Shown in pieces: positions 27,559-36,564 of a stretch of 64,000 nt of DNA. A program made the position numbers and the translations under genes. The notes under the pieces are model-generated. The model ran no database searches, was not told the origin of the DNA, and was given only the letters and a program-made list of their open reading frames with translations. Numbering within the stretch: the first letter of the stretch is position 1; each line of letters begins with the position of its first letter. Origin of the DNA: Roseibacillus persicicus. Lineage in GTDB: Bacteria; Verrucomicrobiota; Verrucomicrobiia; Verrucomicrobiales; Akkermansiaceae. The DNA is taken from assembly GCF_014651675.1 (NCBI RefSeq), contig NZ_BMXI01000009.1, positions 62,001-126,000 on the forward strand, given 5' to 3'.

Positions 27559-28488
27559 ATGAAAACCACAGAATTACGCGAGGTGATCGCGTGTTTGCCG
27601 AAGGGGCGCACCCTCTATCGGTATGCGAAAGATGATTATGCCTTCCGGTTGTTAGGTCGTGCGGTGCAGAGCTGTGCCACCTTGGAAGAGTTGCGAGCTT
27701 CGCCTTATGGCAAGCTCTTGGAGAAGCCAGTGGTGAAAGACTGTATGGCACGGGGAAGCTCTGCCCAATGGTTCGGGCCGGGCTTCGGAGCCTATCGCGA
27801 GGGGCAGCAAACTTACCGCTTGTCTCTCGACGAGTGGGGCGGGGATGGTCAGCAGTGGAGCTGGCGACAGACGACCCGCCCTGGCAAGAGCTTGGTGCTG
27901 CAACTCAATCTAACAGGACGACATCATGAGTTGATGGTCGGGATGCTGGGGGACAAGGAATACGATCCTTTTCACTTCAGCTGCCATCCCGCGCGAAAGG
28001 GGCGCAATGCCACTTTGGCGTGGGCGCGTCTCGACTTCGACCTGGAGACACGGGAAGCGCTCATTGAAGAGATTCAGACTGACCGCTTGCGGGACGTCAG
28101 GGCTCTGATGCGTGAGCGCCCCTGCAAAGAGTGCGGGCGAATCCACTGGCACGGATATCGTCTCGATGCCCGCCAGGTGAAGCGCTTTTGGGAAGAAGAA
28201 ATGAAGCACCATGAAGCCATCTGGTCCGAGGCGATCCTAATGGCGTCCCTCGAATTTCTCTTTGGTGAGATTGGGGTTGAGAAGGTCTTCTATCATACCT
28301 TCGAGTTGGGTTGCCGCTTGAAGGGAATTACCGAAACCCGCCCTCCCAAGTCCCTCTACACCTCTTTGCCCAAGAAGTTCTGCTTTCGCGAGACGGGGGA
28401 GATTCCAGCCTTCTTGCGAGGGTCGCGCTTTCGCCGGAGAGAGTTGAAAAAGGTGGCGGAGGATTCCCGGTTCTTCGTGATGGATTAG
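27559..28488 (+). CDS. Conserved-looking protein of unknown function
   Basis: A 309-residue soluble protein that I do not recognise. It has no signal peptide or transmembrane helix. There is one CxxC pair in RPCKECGRIHWHGYRL that could be half of a metal site with nearby histidines, and a basic C-terminal tail (SRFRRRELKKV). An in-frame ATG exists at 27496, but it lies inside the leader hairpins; the ATG at 27559 directly after the terminator is preferred. Expression is probably controlled by the structured leader. lexA follows about 200 bp downstream with its own operator. Confidence 0.7.
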   Translation: MKTTELREVIACLPKGRTLYRYAKDDYAFRLLGRAVQSCATLEELRASPYGKLLEKPVVKDCMARGSSAQWFGPGFGAYREGQQTYRLSLDEWGGDGQQWSWRQTTRPGKSLVLQLNLTGRHHELMVGMLGDKEYDPFHFSCHPARKGRNATLAWARLDFDLETREALIEEIQTDRLRDVRALMRERPCKECGRIHWHGYRLDARQVKRFWEEEMKHHEAIWSEAILMASLEFLFGEIGVEKVFYHTFELGCRLKGITETRPPKSLYTSLPKKFCFRETGEIPAFLRGSRFRRRELKKVAEDSRFFVMD

Positions 28489-28660
28489 CCAAGGTGGCAG
28501 GCTGTCGAAGTCGCGGACTGGGCAGAATGTAAGCAGTGAAGCTTGCAACACGATTGCACAATGCGGTCCCAACCCTCGGCAGCCTGCTTCCGCTTCGCAG
28601 TGGAGAACTGGAAACACTGCAGGCAAAGAAAACACTTGTTCAAAGGGTCAGAAGGGGTAT

Positions 28661-28674
28661 TGTTCCTTCGAACG
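28661..28674 (+). promoter_or_regulatory. LexA box upstream of lexA
   Basis: TGTTCCTTCGAACG, i.e. TGTTC-N4-GAACg, ends 11 bp before the lexA ATG. It matches the TGTTC-N4-GAACA operator known for LexA in Verrucomicrobia with one mismatch at the last position. The site indicates autoregulation of lexA. Confidence 0.75.
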
Positions 28675-28685
28675 TTGTTCAAATT

Positions 28686-29300
28686 ATGGCCCAAGCACTC
28701 ACTGACAAACAACAAGCCGTCCTGGATTTCCTCAAAGCCGAGCATCGCCGTTCCGGTTTGATTCCGTCGACCCGCGAAATCCAAGCCCACTTTGGGTTTG
28801 CCAGTCAAACTGCTGCGATGAGTCATTTACGGGCTTTGGAGAGAAAGGAAGCGGTGGTCCGCCTGCCCGGAAAGGCTCGTGCGGTCATGTTTCCAGATGA
28901 AATGGAACGTGAAGAAATCATCGATATCCCAGTCTACGGTTCCATCGCCGCTGGTATGGCGGAAGATCAGGTTCAAGATCAGGAAAGTTGCCTTTCCATT
29001 GATATTTCCAGTCTCGGACTTCGAGGAAACTCCAAGACTTTTGCCTTGAAGGTGAGAGGCGAGTCCATGATCGACGCCCATATCTGTGATGGCGATACCG
29101 TAGTTCTTGAATTTCGCGAACCCAAGAATGGGGACATCGTGGCGGCCCTGATCGATGGCGAGACGACCTTGAAGCGCTACATTGTGAATCGCGGCAAGCC
29201 TTACCTTCAGGCGGAGAACGAATTGTATCCCGATCTCATACCTGCCCGTGAACTCGTGATTCAAGGCGTGATGGTCGCGTTGCTCCGGAACTCACGCTAG
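28686..29300 (+). CDS. lexA: SOS repressor LexA
   Basis: A 204-residue repressor that self-cleaves when RecA is activated. Residues 1-70 form the winged helix-turn-helix (PSTREIQAHFGFASQTAAMS). The cleavage site is Ala89-Gly90 in SIAAGMAED. The catalytic dyad is Ser127 (VRGESMID) and Lys163 (TTLKRYIV). All elements are intact. ATG 28686 is chosen because it gives the standard N-terminus (MAQALTDKQQAVLDFL) and places the LexA box just upstream; a longer open frame from 28536 would bury that operator in coding sequence. Confidence 0.95.
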   Translation: MAQALTDKQQAVLDFLKAEHRRSGLIPSTREIQAHFGFASQTAAMSHLRALERKEAVVRLPGKARAVMFPDEMEREEIIDIPVYGSIAAGMAEDQVQDQESCLSIDISSLGLRGNSKTFALKVRGESMIDAHICDGDTVVLEFREPKNGDIVAALIDGETTLKRYIVNRGKPYLQAENELYPDLIPARELVIQGVMVALLRNSR

Positions 29301-29594
29301 TAGGGGGCAATAAATAGTCGTGGGAGTTGGGAAGGTTTTCCTGCTTTCGTTTTTTAGCCTGCTTCTCTGGAAGGAGACAGGGAGCAGGGAAGCTGCCCTT
29401 GGAAGTTGAGTCTGTTGGCAAATGAACTAGCGATGCCGTCTGCCAATTTACTCTTTATCTCGGTTTCCGATGAAGTGAGTGAAGGCGAGACTTCAGAGTG
29501 AAGGAATCAGGGAATTGAAAAGCGTTGGAGCAGCCTTTTTGCTCCGTCTGGTCGTTGGATGTCTGGGCTGGGAGGTTCTGCTTTTGGCAAAAGA
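29301..29594. other. Gene-free interval between lexA and panB
   Basis: No credible gene. A short hairpin (GGAGCA/TGCTCC near 29528-29546) could slow transcription arriving from panB on the minus strand, but it lacks an immediate T-run, so I do not call a terminator. Confidence 0.4.
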
Positions 29595-30377
29595 TTATTC
29601 TTCGCCAAAGGGCTTAATAGCCTTTTGGTAGGCGAGTGCGGCTTCGCTGGTGGATTGGCCGTGTGCTGCCCGTGGAGTGGCAAAGGGAGGGACGAACCAA
29701 GGGTAGCTACCAAGCAAGTCGGTAATTACCGCGATTTCTCCGTGGGTATTACCGTTACCACAACCGATGCCGATTGTGGGTACTTCGAGTTGTTCGGACA
29801 GCTTGCGTGCCACTGAGGGAATCACGGACTCCAGGACCAAGGCGTCGATTCCAGCCTCTTGTAATGCGAGTGCCCCTTCCAAGAGCGCGGCAACCTGCTC
29901 TTCCGTTTTCCCCTTTTTCTTGTAGCCGCCCTCCTCTTTGACTCGTTGGGGGAGCATCCCGAGATGCCCAACCACCGGAATGCCATCCTCGGTAATGGCG
30001 CGCACTTTTTCCGCCTGTCGGATTCCGCCCTCCAGCTTCACCGCTTCAGCTCCAGCCTCAACGAGACGCCGGGCGTTCCGGACCGCTTCCTCGGGAGTGG
30101 TGTAAGAGTGAATGGGAAGATCTCCGAGCAGGAGTGCTTTTTTACAACCTCTTGCCGCTGCCGCTACGTGATGCAGCATATGCTCCATGGTCACGTGAGT
30201 GGTATCGGGATAACCCAGAACTACCATTCCCAGAGAGTCGCCCACCAACAAGAGATCGATTCCGGCCTCGTCGAGGAGACGGGCAGTCGGGTAGTCGTAG
30301 GCGGTCAATGCCGAGATGGGATTGCCGGGAGTCTTCACGCGCGCCTTGAGCGCCGCGGCTTTTTCGAGTGCGGTCAC
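29595..30377 (-). CDS. panB: 3-methyl-2-oxobutanoate hydroxymethyltransferase
   Basis: Adds a hydroxymethyl group from methylene-tetrahydrofolate to alpha-ketoisovalerate to form ketopantoate, the first committed step of pantothenate/CoA synthesis. The 260-residue TIM barrel shows SALTAYDYPTARLLDEAGID, LLLVGDSLGMVVLGY with the metal-binding Asp, VTMEHMLHH, VKLEGG, VVGHLGMLPQ and PTIGIGCGN. Glu in LVLESV is the catalytic position. The start appears to be GTG at 30377. No panC is adjacent. Confidence 0.95.
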   Translation of the reverse strand: MTALEKAAALKARVKTPGNPISALTAYDYPTARLLDEAGIDLLLVGDSLGMVVLGYPDTTHVTMEHMLHHVAAAARGCKKALLLGDLPIHSYTTPEEAVRNARRLVEAGAEAVKLEGGIRQAEKVRAITEDGIPVVGHLGMLPQRVKEEGGYKKKGKTEEQVAALLEGALALQEAGIDALVLESVIPSVARKLSEQLEVPTIGIGCGNGNTHGEIAVITDLLGSYPWFVPPFATPRAAHGQSTSEAALAYQKAIKPFGEE

Positions 30378-30477
30378 GGAGGGAACTTCGCTGCCCGATA
30401 GGAAAAGGGCACGAAGATTTTTCAGTTCAGTCAGATTCCTCAGTCCGGGTGAAAGCTGGTCTGCGCAGCTTCTCCTT

Positions 30478-31542
30478 TTAACCCCCGAATTGGTCTTTCA
30501 GCAATCCACGACTTTGGAGGGCAGGGGGGCCATGTTGGAGCCACCGGTAGGCCAAAAGCCATGCGAGCCAAGTGAGAGGGACGGTGAAAAGGAGTCCAAC
30601 ACAAAGTGCGACAGCCCCCGCCACATTGATGAGAAAGAGGAGAACCCCGAGGCCCAGGAGATTCATTTTGTTATTTTGCGTGATACTCGAGCTGTAGCGG
30701 AAGGCCTCGAAGACCCCCATGTTTCGATCAACAATCGCATGCTGGTATTGGCCAAAACGGAGAGCGAGGTAGACGCCCGGAACGATTAATAGAATCGATC
30801 CTGCCGCGACCATCAGCCAGTAAAGGATCGAAGCCCCGAAGGCTCGCAATAGCTTGGAGCCTTCACCAAACATCATCCCAATCTCAGCTGGCTTTCCTGA
30901 GATGAAATTCAGTCCGAACCGAGTGATGCCCAAGGTCAGGAAGATGGACACGACTTGTGAAATCAGATTCGTCACAGCGCTAACTGCTAAAGCCCCGCCG
31001 GTGCTGGGGCCAGTCTGTTGTCCCGGGAATGTCGAGCTGCCCGAGGAGAAATCAGGTTGGTTGACGCCACCACCTGCGAAGGCCTCGATGACGCCAAGAA
31101 CCATGCCCAAGCCAAAGCTGATCGCGAAGTAAATGACCCAAACGGCCACTAGAATTCCAAAGTGTTTTTTCGTGAGGGTGAATGCCCGGTCGATGCACTC
31201 GGTGATGCCCAGGGGAGAGCTGCCGGGTTCGATCTCCGGTAGGTCGTCGCCGGAGTTTTCGGGGGTGGGGTAGGAGCTGGCGACGGGTGCTTGATAGGGA
31301 TCATGACTACTGGTTGGACGGGCGGCCGGCTGGTTCGCCGCTTCATTTGGGGGCGTCGGATTGTTGCTTCGAGTGAGATTGAGCTCAGGGACTTCTGCTA
31401 CCTTTTTCCAATCGGCCATCCCTTCGCTCCACACGAGATCTTTGGTGGGATTGAAGTCACCGCTTGCGGCCAACCGAGCTAATTCTTCTTCGCTGACCGG
31501 ACCTTTTTGTTCGCCACTGTGGGCATAAAACCAACTGTTCAT
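30478..31542 (-). CDS. GYF-domain membrane protein
   Basis: A 354-residue protein. Residues 1-50 are a GYF_2 domain (WFYAHSGEQKGPVSEEELAR then LVWSEGMADWKKV), common at the N-terminus of bacterial membrane proteins. A Pro/Ser/Asn-rich linker follows to about 105, then roughly six transmembrane helices resembling the glycerophosphodiesterase-membrane/DUF975 type. ATG 31542 gives the domain at the very N-terminus. The same frame stays open far upstream, antisense to ppdK, but that part is an artefact. Function unknown. Confidence 0.8.
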   Translation of the reverse strand: MNSWFYAHSGEQKGPVSEEELARLAASGDFNPTKDLVWSEGMADWKKVAEVPELNLTRSNNPTPPNEAANQPAARPTSSHDPYQAPVASSYPTPENSGDDLPEIEPGSSPLGITECIDRAFTLTKKHFGILVAVWVIYFAISFGLGMVLGVIEAFAGGGVNQPDFSSGSSTFPGQQTGPSTGGALAVSAVTNLISQVVSIFLTLGITRFGLNFISGKPAEIGMMFGEGSKLLRAFGASILYWLMVAAGSILLIVPGVYLALRFGQYQHAIVDRNMGVFEAFRYSSSITQNNKMNLLGLGVLLFLINVAGAVALCVGLLFTVPLTWLAWLLAYRWLQHGPPALQSRGLLKDQFGG

Positions 31543-31761
31543 CTCGCGCAAAGCAGTATCAGGAAAATGAGGTCGGTGGCAAGAGAGCTTGAGGTAATGC
31601 TGAATTGAAGAGTTCGCCATTTTGCGAACCCCGCGAAATCCCCGTAGCATGAGGGATTGCCGCATTGACACTTGCAAGTTCGTTGGTAAAGTCCGCGCCC
31701 TTGCGGCGAGGCGAAATCCGTTCACCCCGCCCAACCTCTGAAAAACCACTCGCGCAATACG

Positions 31762-34599
31762 ATGGCAACCGTAAAAAAGAAAGCTGCTAAAAAGGCAGTG
31801 AAAAAGTCGGCAAAGAAGGCAACTAAGAAAACTGCAGCGAAGAAGTCCGCTGCAGCAAAAGCCAAACCTGGAAAGTATGTTTACGTTTGGGGTGACGGCA
31901 AAGCCGACGGCGACGGCTCCATGAAAGCTCTCCTCGGTGGTAAAGGTGCGAACCTTGCTGAGATGAGCAACATTGGTGTTCCTGTTCCAGCTGGTTTCAC
32001 CATCACGACCGAGGTCTGCACTTACTACTATGACAATGGTAAGAAGTACCCCAAGACTCTCGACGCGCAGATCGAAGAGAACATTGCCAAGGTTGAAAAA
32101 GTCATGGGCAAAAAGTTCGGTGACCTCGAGAACCCTCTTCTCCTTTCCGTCCGTTCCGGTGCTCGCGAGTCGATGCCCGGCATGATGGACACCATCCTCA
32201 ACCTCGGCATCAACGACGAAGTTGTGGAAGCTCTCGCGACCAAAACTGGCAACGCCAAGTTCGCTTGGGACTCCTACCGTCGCTTCCTCCAGATGTATGG
32301 TAGCGTGGTGATGGAAGTGGAAGCCGAAGCCGGCGAGCACCATGACCCCTACGAAGTCATCCTCGACGAAGCGAAGGAAAAGGCTGGCGTGAAAGATGAC
32401 TCCGGTCTCTCCGCTGACGACCTCCGCGAGGTGGTTGAAAAGTTCAAAGCTCTCATTAAAGATCGCTCTGGTAAGAATTTCCCTGAAGACCCCCGCGCCC
32501 AGCTCAAGGGTGCCGTGAACGCGGTCTTCAACTCTTGGAACAATGACCGTGCGATCGTTTACCGTCAGAAGTATGGTATCCCAGCCGCATGGGGAACTGC
32601 CGTGAACGTGCAGGCCATGGTTTTCGGAAACACCGGAAAAACTTCCGGAACCGGTGTGGCATTCACTCGCGACCCCGCTACTGGCGAAAACGTTTTCTAC
32701 GGTGAGTATCTCATCGACGCACAGGGTGAGGACGTTGTTGCAGGTGTCCGTACTCCCAAGCCTATCGCCAAGATGGCCAAGGACCTTCCCAAGTCTTACA
32801 AAGAGCTTCAGGTGATTCGCAAGAAGCTCGAGAAGCACTTCCGCGATGTGCAGGACGTTGAGTTCACCATCGAAGAAGGCAAGCTCTGGATGCTTCAGAC
32901 CCGTAACGGCAAGCGCACCGGTTTCGCCGCTGTGAACATCGCCCTCGACATGGTCAAGGAGCGTCTCATCAAGAAGGAAGAAGCCATTCTCCGCATCCCC
33001 GCGGATGACTTGAGCCACCTCCTTGCTCCTATCTTCGACTCCAAGGCTGAGAAGGCTGCCACCAAGGTGGGCTCCGGTCTTCCTGCTGGTCCTGGTGCTG
33101 CATCCGGTAAAATCTACTTCTCTGCTGAGGAGTCTGTTGCCGCTGCTGCCAAAGGTGAGTCTGTAATCCTTGTTCGCCAGGCGACCTCTCCCGAGGACCT
33201 TCGCGGCATGATTGCGGCGGAAGGAATTCTCACTACCGAAGGTGGTGCTTCTTCCCACGCGGCATTGGTTGCTCGTCAGATGGGTAAAGTCTGCGTTTGC
33301 GGTGCTCACAACATGAGCATCGACTACGACAAGAAGACTTTGACCGGTAACGGCGTGACTTTGAACGAAGGCGACGAGCTTTCTCTCAACGGTTTCGTGG
33401 GTAGCGTTTACGCGGGTGAGATTCAGTCCTCTCCTTCCCAGGTCATCCAGGGTCTCCTCGAGAACAAGGCTGCGGCCAAGCGCTCCGACACTTACAAGAA
33501 GTTCATGGAGCTCATGTCCTGGACCGACAAGCTTCGTAAGCTGGGCATCCGCACCAACTCCGATACTCCCGAGCAGGTGGAGCAGGCCATCAAGTTCGGT
33601 GCCGAAGGCATCGGCCTGACCCGTGCCGAGCACATGTTCTTCGAAGGCAACCGCATCGACTCCGTCCGTGAGATGATTCTCGCTGACGACGACGAAGGCC
33701 GCGCGAAAGCTCTCAAGAAGATCAAGGTCTTCATGAAGAAGGACTTCAAAGGCATCTTCAAAGCACTCGACGGTCGCCCCGCGACCATCCGTCTGCTGGA
33801 CCCACCACTTCACGAGTTCATCGGCACCATGACCGACGAGCAGAAGCAGGATCTTTCCGAGAAAATCGGCATGAGCGCTTCCGACATCACCAAGCGGATT
33901 CACTCTCTTCACGAAGAGAACCCGATGCTTGGTCACCGTGGTTGCCGTCTCGGAATCAGCTACCCAGCGATCACCGCGACTCAAGTGGAAGCCATCCTCG
34001 AAGCCGCTGCTGAAGTTCAGGCCAAGGGCACCAAGGTTCTCCCCGAGATCATGGTTCCTCTCGTCTCCTATGCTCGTGAGCTGGAAATCCAGAAGCAAGT
34101 CATCGACGAGACTGCGGACGAAGTGCGCAAGAAGTTGGGTCTGAAGAAGAGCCAGTTGAAGTACACCGTGGGAACCATGATTGAGATTCCTCGCGCTGCC
34201 ATCACCGCTGATGAAGTGGCTGAGCACGCTGAGTTCTTCTCCTTCGGAACCAACGACCTCACGCAGACTGGCCTCGGTCTTTCCCGTGATGACTCCTCCA
34301 GCTTCCTTCCTGCTTACCAGGATGCCGAAGTCCTCAGCAACAACCCCTTCGCCAGCCTGGACCAAGGCGGTGTTGGCAAGTTGGTCGAGATGGGTGTCAA
34401 AGGCGGACGTTCCGTGAAGCCCAAGCTTAAGCTTGGTATCTGCGGTGAGCACGGTGGTGACCCTGACTCCGTCAAGTTCTTCCACCGCGCTGGACTCAAC
34501 TACGTGTCCTGTTCTCCGTTCCGTATCCCCGTTGCCCGCCTCGCTGCTGCGCAGGCTGCCCTCGAGGAAAAAGGATTGGCTCGCGGTGAGGTGAGCTAA
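31762..34599 (+). CDS. ppdK: Pyruvate phosphate dikinase with Lys/Ala-rich N-terminal tail
   Basis: Interconverts pyruvate, ATP and phosphate with PEP, AMP and pyrophosphate. The 945 residues hold the nucleotide-binding domain ([26 protein letters not shown]), the phosphohistidine domain with His499 in [16 protein letters not shown], and the PEP/pyruvate TIM barrel with [10 protein letters not shown] and Cys917 in [12 protein letters not shown]. Residues 1-37 are an extra tail of Lys, Ala, Ser and Thr ([18 protein letters not shown]) like histone H1 tails; normal PPDK starts at about residue 38 (KYVYVWGDG). Strong use of C-ending codons suggests high expression. A good terminator follows. Confidence 0.96.
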   Translation: MATVKKKAAKKAVKKSAKKATKKTAAKKSAAAKAKPGKYVYVWGDGKADGDGSMKALLGGKGANLAEMSNIGVPVPAGFTITTEVCTYYYDNGKKYPKTLDAQIEENIAKVEKVMGKKFGDLENPLLLSVRSGARESMPGMMDTILNLGINDEVVEALATKTGNAKFAWDSYRRFLQMYGSVVMEVEAEAGEHHDPYEVILDEAKEKAGVKDDSGLSADDLREVVEKFKALIKDRSGKNFPEDPRAQLKGAVNAVFNSWNNDRAIVYRQKYGIPAAWGTAVNVQAMVFGNTGKTSGTGVAFTRDPATGENVFYGEYLIDAQGEDVVAGVRTPKPIAKMAKDLPKSYKELQVIRKKLEKHFRDVQDVEFTIEEGKLWMLQTRNGKRTGFAAVNIALDMVKERLIKKEEAILRIPADDLSHLLAPIFDSKAEKAATKVGSGLPAGPGAASGKIYFSAEESVAAAAKGESVILVRQATSPEDLRGMIAAEGILTTEGGASSHAALVARQMGKVCVCGAHNMSIDYDKKTLTGNGVTLNEGDELSLNGFVGSVYAGEIQSSPSQVIQGLLENKAAAKRSDTYKKFMELMSWTDKLRKLGIRTNSDTPEQVEQAIKFGAEGIGLTRAEHMFFEGNRIDSVREMILADDDEGRAKALKKIKVFMKKDFKGIFKALDGRPATIRLLDPPLHEFIGTMTDEQKQDLSEKIGMSASDITKRIHSLHEENPMLGHRGCRLGISYPAITATQVEAILEAAAEVQAKGTKVLPEIMVPLVSYARELEIQKQVIDETADEVRKKLGLKKSQLKYTVGTMIEIPRAAITADEVAEHAEFFSFGTNDLTQTGLGLSRDDSSSFLPAYQDAEVLSNNPFASLDQGGVGKLVEMGVKGGRSVKPKLKLGICGEHGGDPDSVKFFHRAGLNYVSCSPFRIPVARLAAAQAALEEKGLARGEVS

Positions 34600-34624
34600 T
34601 CGCTGCACCCAAAAATTCTTTCAA

Positions 34625-34657
34625 AGCCCCGTCGGAGAAATCCGCCGGGGCTTTTTT
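34625..34657 (+). terminator. Intrinsic terminator after ppdK
   Basis: AGCCCCGTCGGA and TCCGCCGGGGCT pair with a single mismatch around a GAAA tetraloop, followed by TTTTTT. It begins 25 bp past the ppdK stop. Confidence 0.92.
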
Positions 34658-34659
34658 GT

Positions 34660-34734
34660 GGAGCATGGAGATTCCCGTCCATTAGCAGAGCCCTGGTTTG
34701 TCAGAGCTCAAGTCAAAAATAGTCGCGCCGCTCC
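34660..34734. repeat. Degenerate copy of the palindromic dispersed repeat
   Basis: The first 47 bases align closely, base for base, with the left end of the element at 36418. Shared blocks include AGCAGAGCCC and TGTCAGAG, and the end arm starts GGAGCATGGAGATTCC. It then diverges, ending in GCCGCTCC. It sits directly after the ppdK terminator and in 34600-34838, which has no gene. Confidence 0.6.
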
Positions 34735-34838
34735 AAGTGCACGTGGGGGTCGCGCTGTTCGTCAATTTCCCCAGAGCTTACGTTTGGGGTGGCTTTCGGG
34801 GTCTTTTTGGCTGCGCGCTCCGGCGGCAACTCTGGCTA

Positions 34839-36374
34839 TCAGTTGATTCGATTCTTTATGAGGCCCGCTCGCCAAGCTGATTTTGTGAGTCCGTGAATCG
34901 GGGTGAGCATCCAGACGATGTCTCCCTCAACGTCTGAATTCCCAGGAAGCCCTTCTTCATCAATTTGGTTTCTTCCGACTGACCAGAGGTGTGGTGTTCC
35001 GTCGTTCTTCAGGCGGTATTGCAGGATTCCATCCGAAAAAGGATCATTCAAATCTTCGCCCAAGAGTTCGGTTAGGGCTTTGGGGTAGTTACCATGGTCA
35101 ATTCGATGGCGTTCAAGTTTGAGTCCGATTCTAGCAACTTTGATTTTGGCGGCCAAAGACTTCTGTTTTAAAAAGAAGGTTGCCGCAAAATTGATGGGTT
35201 GTTGAGCTGGTTCGAAAAAGAGTCGCTCTAGGCATTCGGGCTCAGATAGGTGCATGCGAGGGTCGTATTCTGAATTCTTCCACGCTGAATCTGCATTCAG
35301 CTGAAACTGTATCAAACGAGCTTTATCGAGGTCGAACCAACCGCTCGGGAAGGCGCGGTGTCTCAGCTTTTCACATTCTTCACTGATCGCGTCGAATGCG
35401 GGAACCCCAGTATAGCTGTGCAAGCTCATGCCATCAAAACCTCTGCTGGAATAGATTTCATTGATTCGGTTACGGTGAATTTTGAATGTTTCGAGATTAT
35501 GGATGGTTGCCACGGCTTCTCCCCAGAGGGCTCTTTTGAACTGCTCCTGTGTCGGAGGGTTCTCTAAGACCTTTAAGAGGGTTCCGACTTGTTCGCTGGT
35601 CAGGAGCTGGCTTTGAACGAGCTCCCAAATTGAGCCTTCCAACAGCAACCATATTGTCCGGGAGGTTGAAAGGCTCGAGTAGCAGGGAAAGCACTCTCGA
35701 TTGGCCAACTTGAGTAAAAAGAGAATGTTCTCAATGGCTCGATTTGGATCCTCTTGGGCAATCGCGAGTGCAATATCGTCATTGGTCAATTCGGCCGCCT
35801 GTGTGACATTGGCCCATAAGGAATTGTGATGATAGAGGGCTCCACTTGGAGGAGGGAGGACTAGAGGCACTCCTTCCAACTGGTGCTTGAGTTCATTCAG
35901 CAACTTAAGTTCCGCACCCAAAATAATCTCCAGCTCTCTTGCTGCTTCAATTTCAGTTTTGGGAGGAAGGGCCAGCAAAGAACGGAAATCACGTCGCTGT
36001 CCTTGCCAGCGTTGATAGAAACGAGTTTCTCTGGAGTCTTTAGAAAGCTTAATCTTCAAAGGTCCATGTCCTGAACGAGAGTTAGAAATCAGATTTCTAA
36101 CAGAGTGAATTCGGCGAGAGTCGAATCCGGCTAGGGAATGGAGAGGAATGGTTTCAGCCGTGATTTCTGGCAAGTAGTCTCTTTGGTTTAAGCTGATGCC
36201 AGAGTCCTTCGCGTCCTTTTGTGCTTTCTCCCAGGCTCTGGCACCTCGCCAGTTTTCGATTCCATAGAAGGTCAGAGTAAGTAGAGCGAGCACCCACGGC
36301 CCCCAAATCAGAATTGGCTTCCAAGGGATCTTGTGAGCAACGAGCCAAAGAGCTTTGTTGATGAAGCGGCGCAT
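34839..36374 (-). CDS. Large single-pass membrane protein of unknown function
   Basis: A 511-residue protein from ATG 36374 (MRRFINKALWLV), with one transmembrane helix at about 20-38 (ILIWGPWVLALLTLTFYG) and a large extracytoplasmic part. The C-terminal 110 residues (RIGLKLERHRIDHGNYPKAL, then DPFSDGILQYRLKNDG) resemble the pseudopilin-like tail seen in many verrucomicrobial proteins. The frame opens further upstream to ATG 36440, but those first residues (MDRNVPAPM) are encoded by a dispersed repeat arm, so the downstream start is preferred. Function not recognised. Confidence 0.65.
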   Translation of the reverse strand: MRRFINKALWLVAHKIPWKPILIWGPWVLALLTLTFYGIENWRGARAWEKAQKDAKDSGISLNQRDYLPEITAETIPLHSLAGFDSRRIHSVRNLISNSRSGHGPLKIKLSKDSRETRFYQRWQGQRRDFRSLLALPPKTEIEAARELEIILGAELKLLNELKHQLEGVPLVLPPPSGALYHHNSLWANVTQAAELTNDDIALAIAQEDPNRAIENILFLLKLANRECFPCYSSLSTSRTIWLLLEGSIWELVQSQLLTSEQVGTLLKVLENPPTQEQFKRALWGEAVATIHNLETFKIHRNRINEIYSSRGFDGMSLHSYTGVPAFDAISEECEKLRHRAFPSGWFDLDKARLIQFQLNADSAWKNSEYDPRMHLSEPECLERLFFEPAQQPINFAATFFLKQKSLAAKIKVARIGLKLERHRIDHGNYPKALTELLGEDLNDPFSDGILQYRLKNDGTPHLWSVGRNQIDEEGLPGNSDVEGDIVWMLTPIHGLTKSAWRAGLIKNRIN

Positions 36375-36417
36375 GGATGCGACCACGATATCCAAGTTCC
36401 AATCATTGGCGAGCATC

Positions 36418-36564
36418 GGAGCAGGGACATTTCTGTCCATGAGCAGAGCCCCGGAGTGTCAGAGTCTCCCTCAATGCTTTGTGGCGTGCATTGTGACTCT
36501 GTGCGCCGCCAGTAAGAATTTGTGCGGACGATTCGGTGCTCAGGGACAGGAATGTCCCCGCTCC
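36418..36564. repeat. 147-bp MITE-like palindromic repeat
   Basis: The end arms (36418-36444 and 36538-36564) are 27-bp inverted repeats with 24 identities. Each arm is itself a small palindrome around GGGACATTCCTGTCCC. The interior contains another inverted pair (CAGAGTC...GACTCTG with CAATGC/GCATTG inside). No transposase is encoded. The left arm overlaps the longest possible start of the upstream minus-strand gene and the right arm encodes the last residues and stop of the NRDE protein. A degenerate copy is at 34660-34734. Confidence 0.75.

Noticed and set aside
33634-33650. LexA-like TGTTC sites elsewhere (for example near 33636 and 15801)
   Set aside because: They lie inside coding regions and lack the GAAC half at the correct 4-bp spacing.
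31543-34608. Open minus-strand frame of over 1000 codons opposite ppdK, continuous with the GYF-domain gene
   Set aside because: It mirrors the strong codon bias of the highly expressed ppdK, has a low-complexity composition without domains, and the GYF gene has a proper start at 31542.
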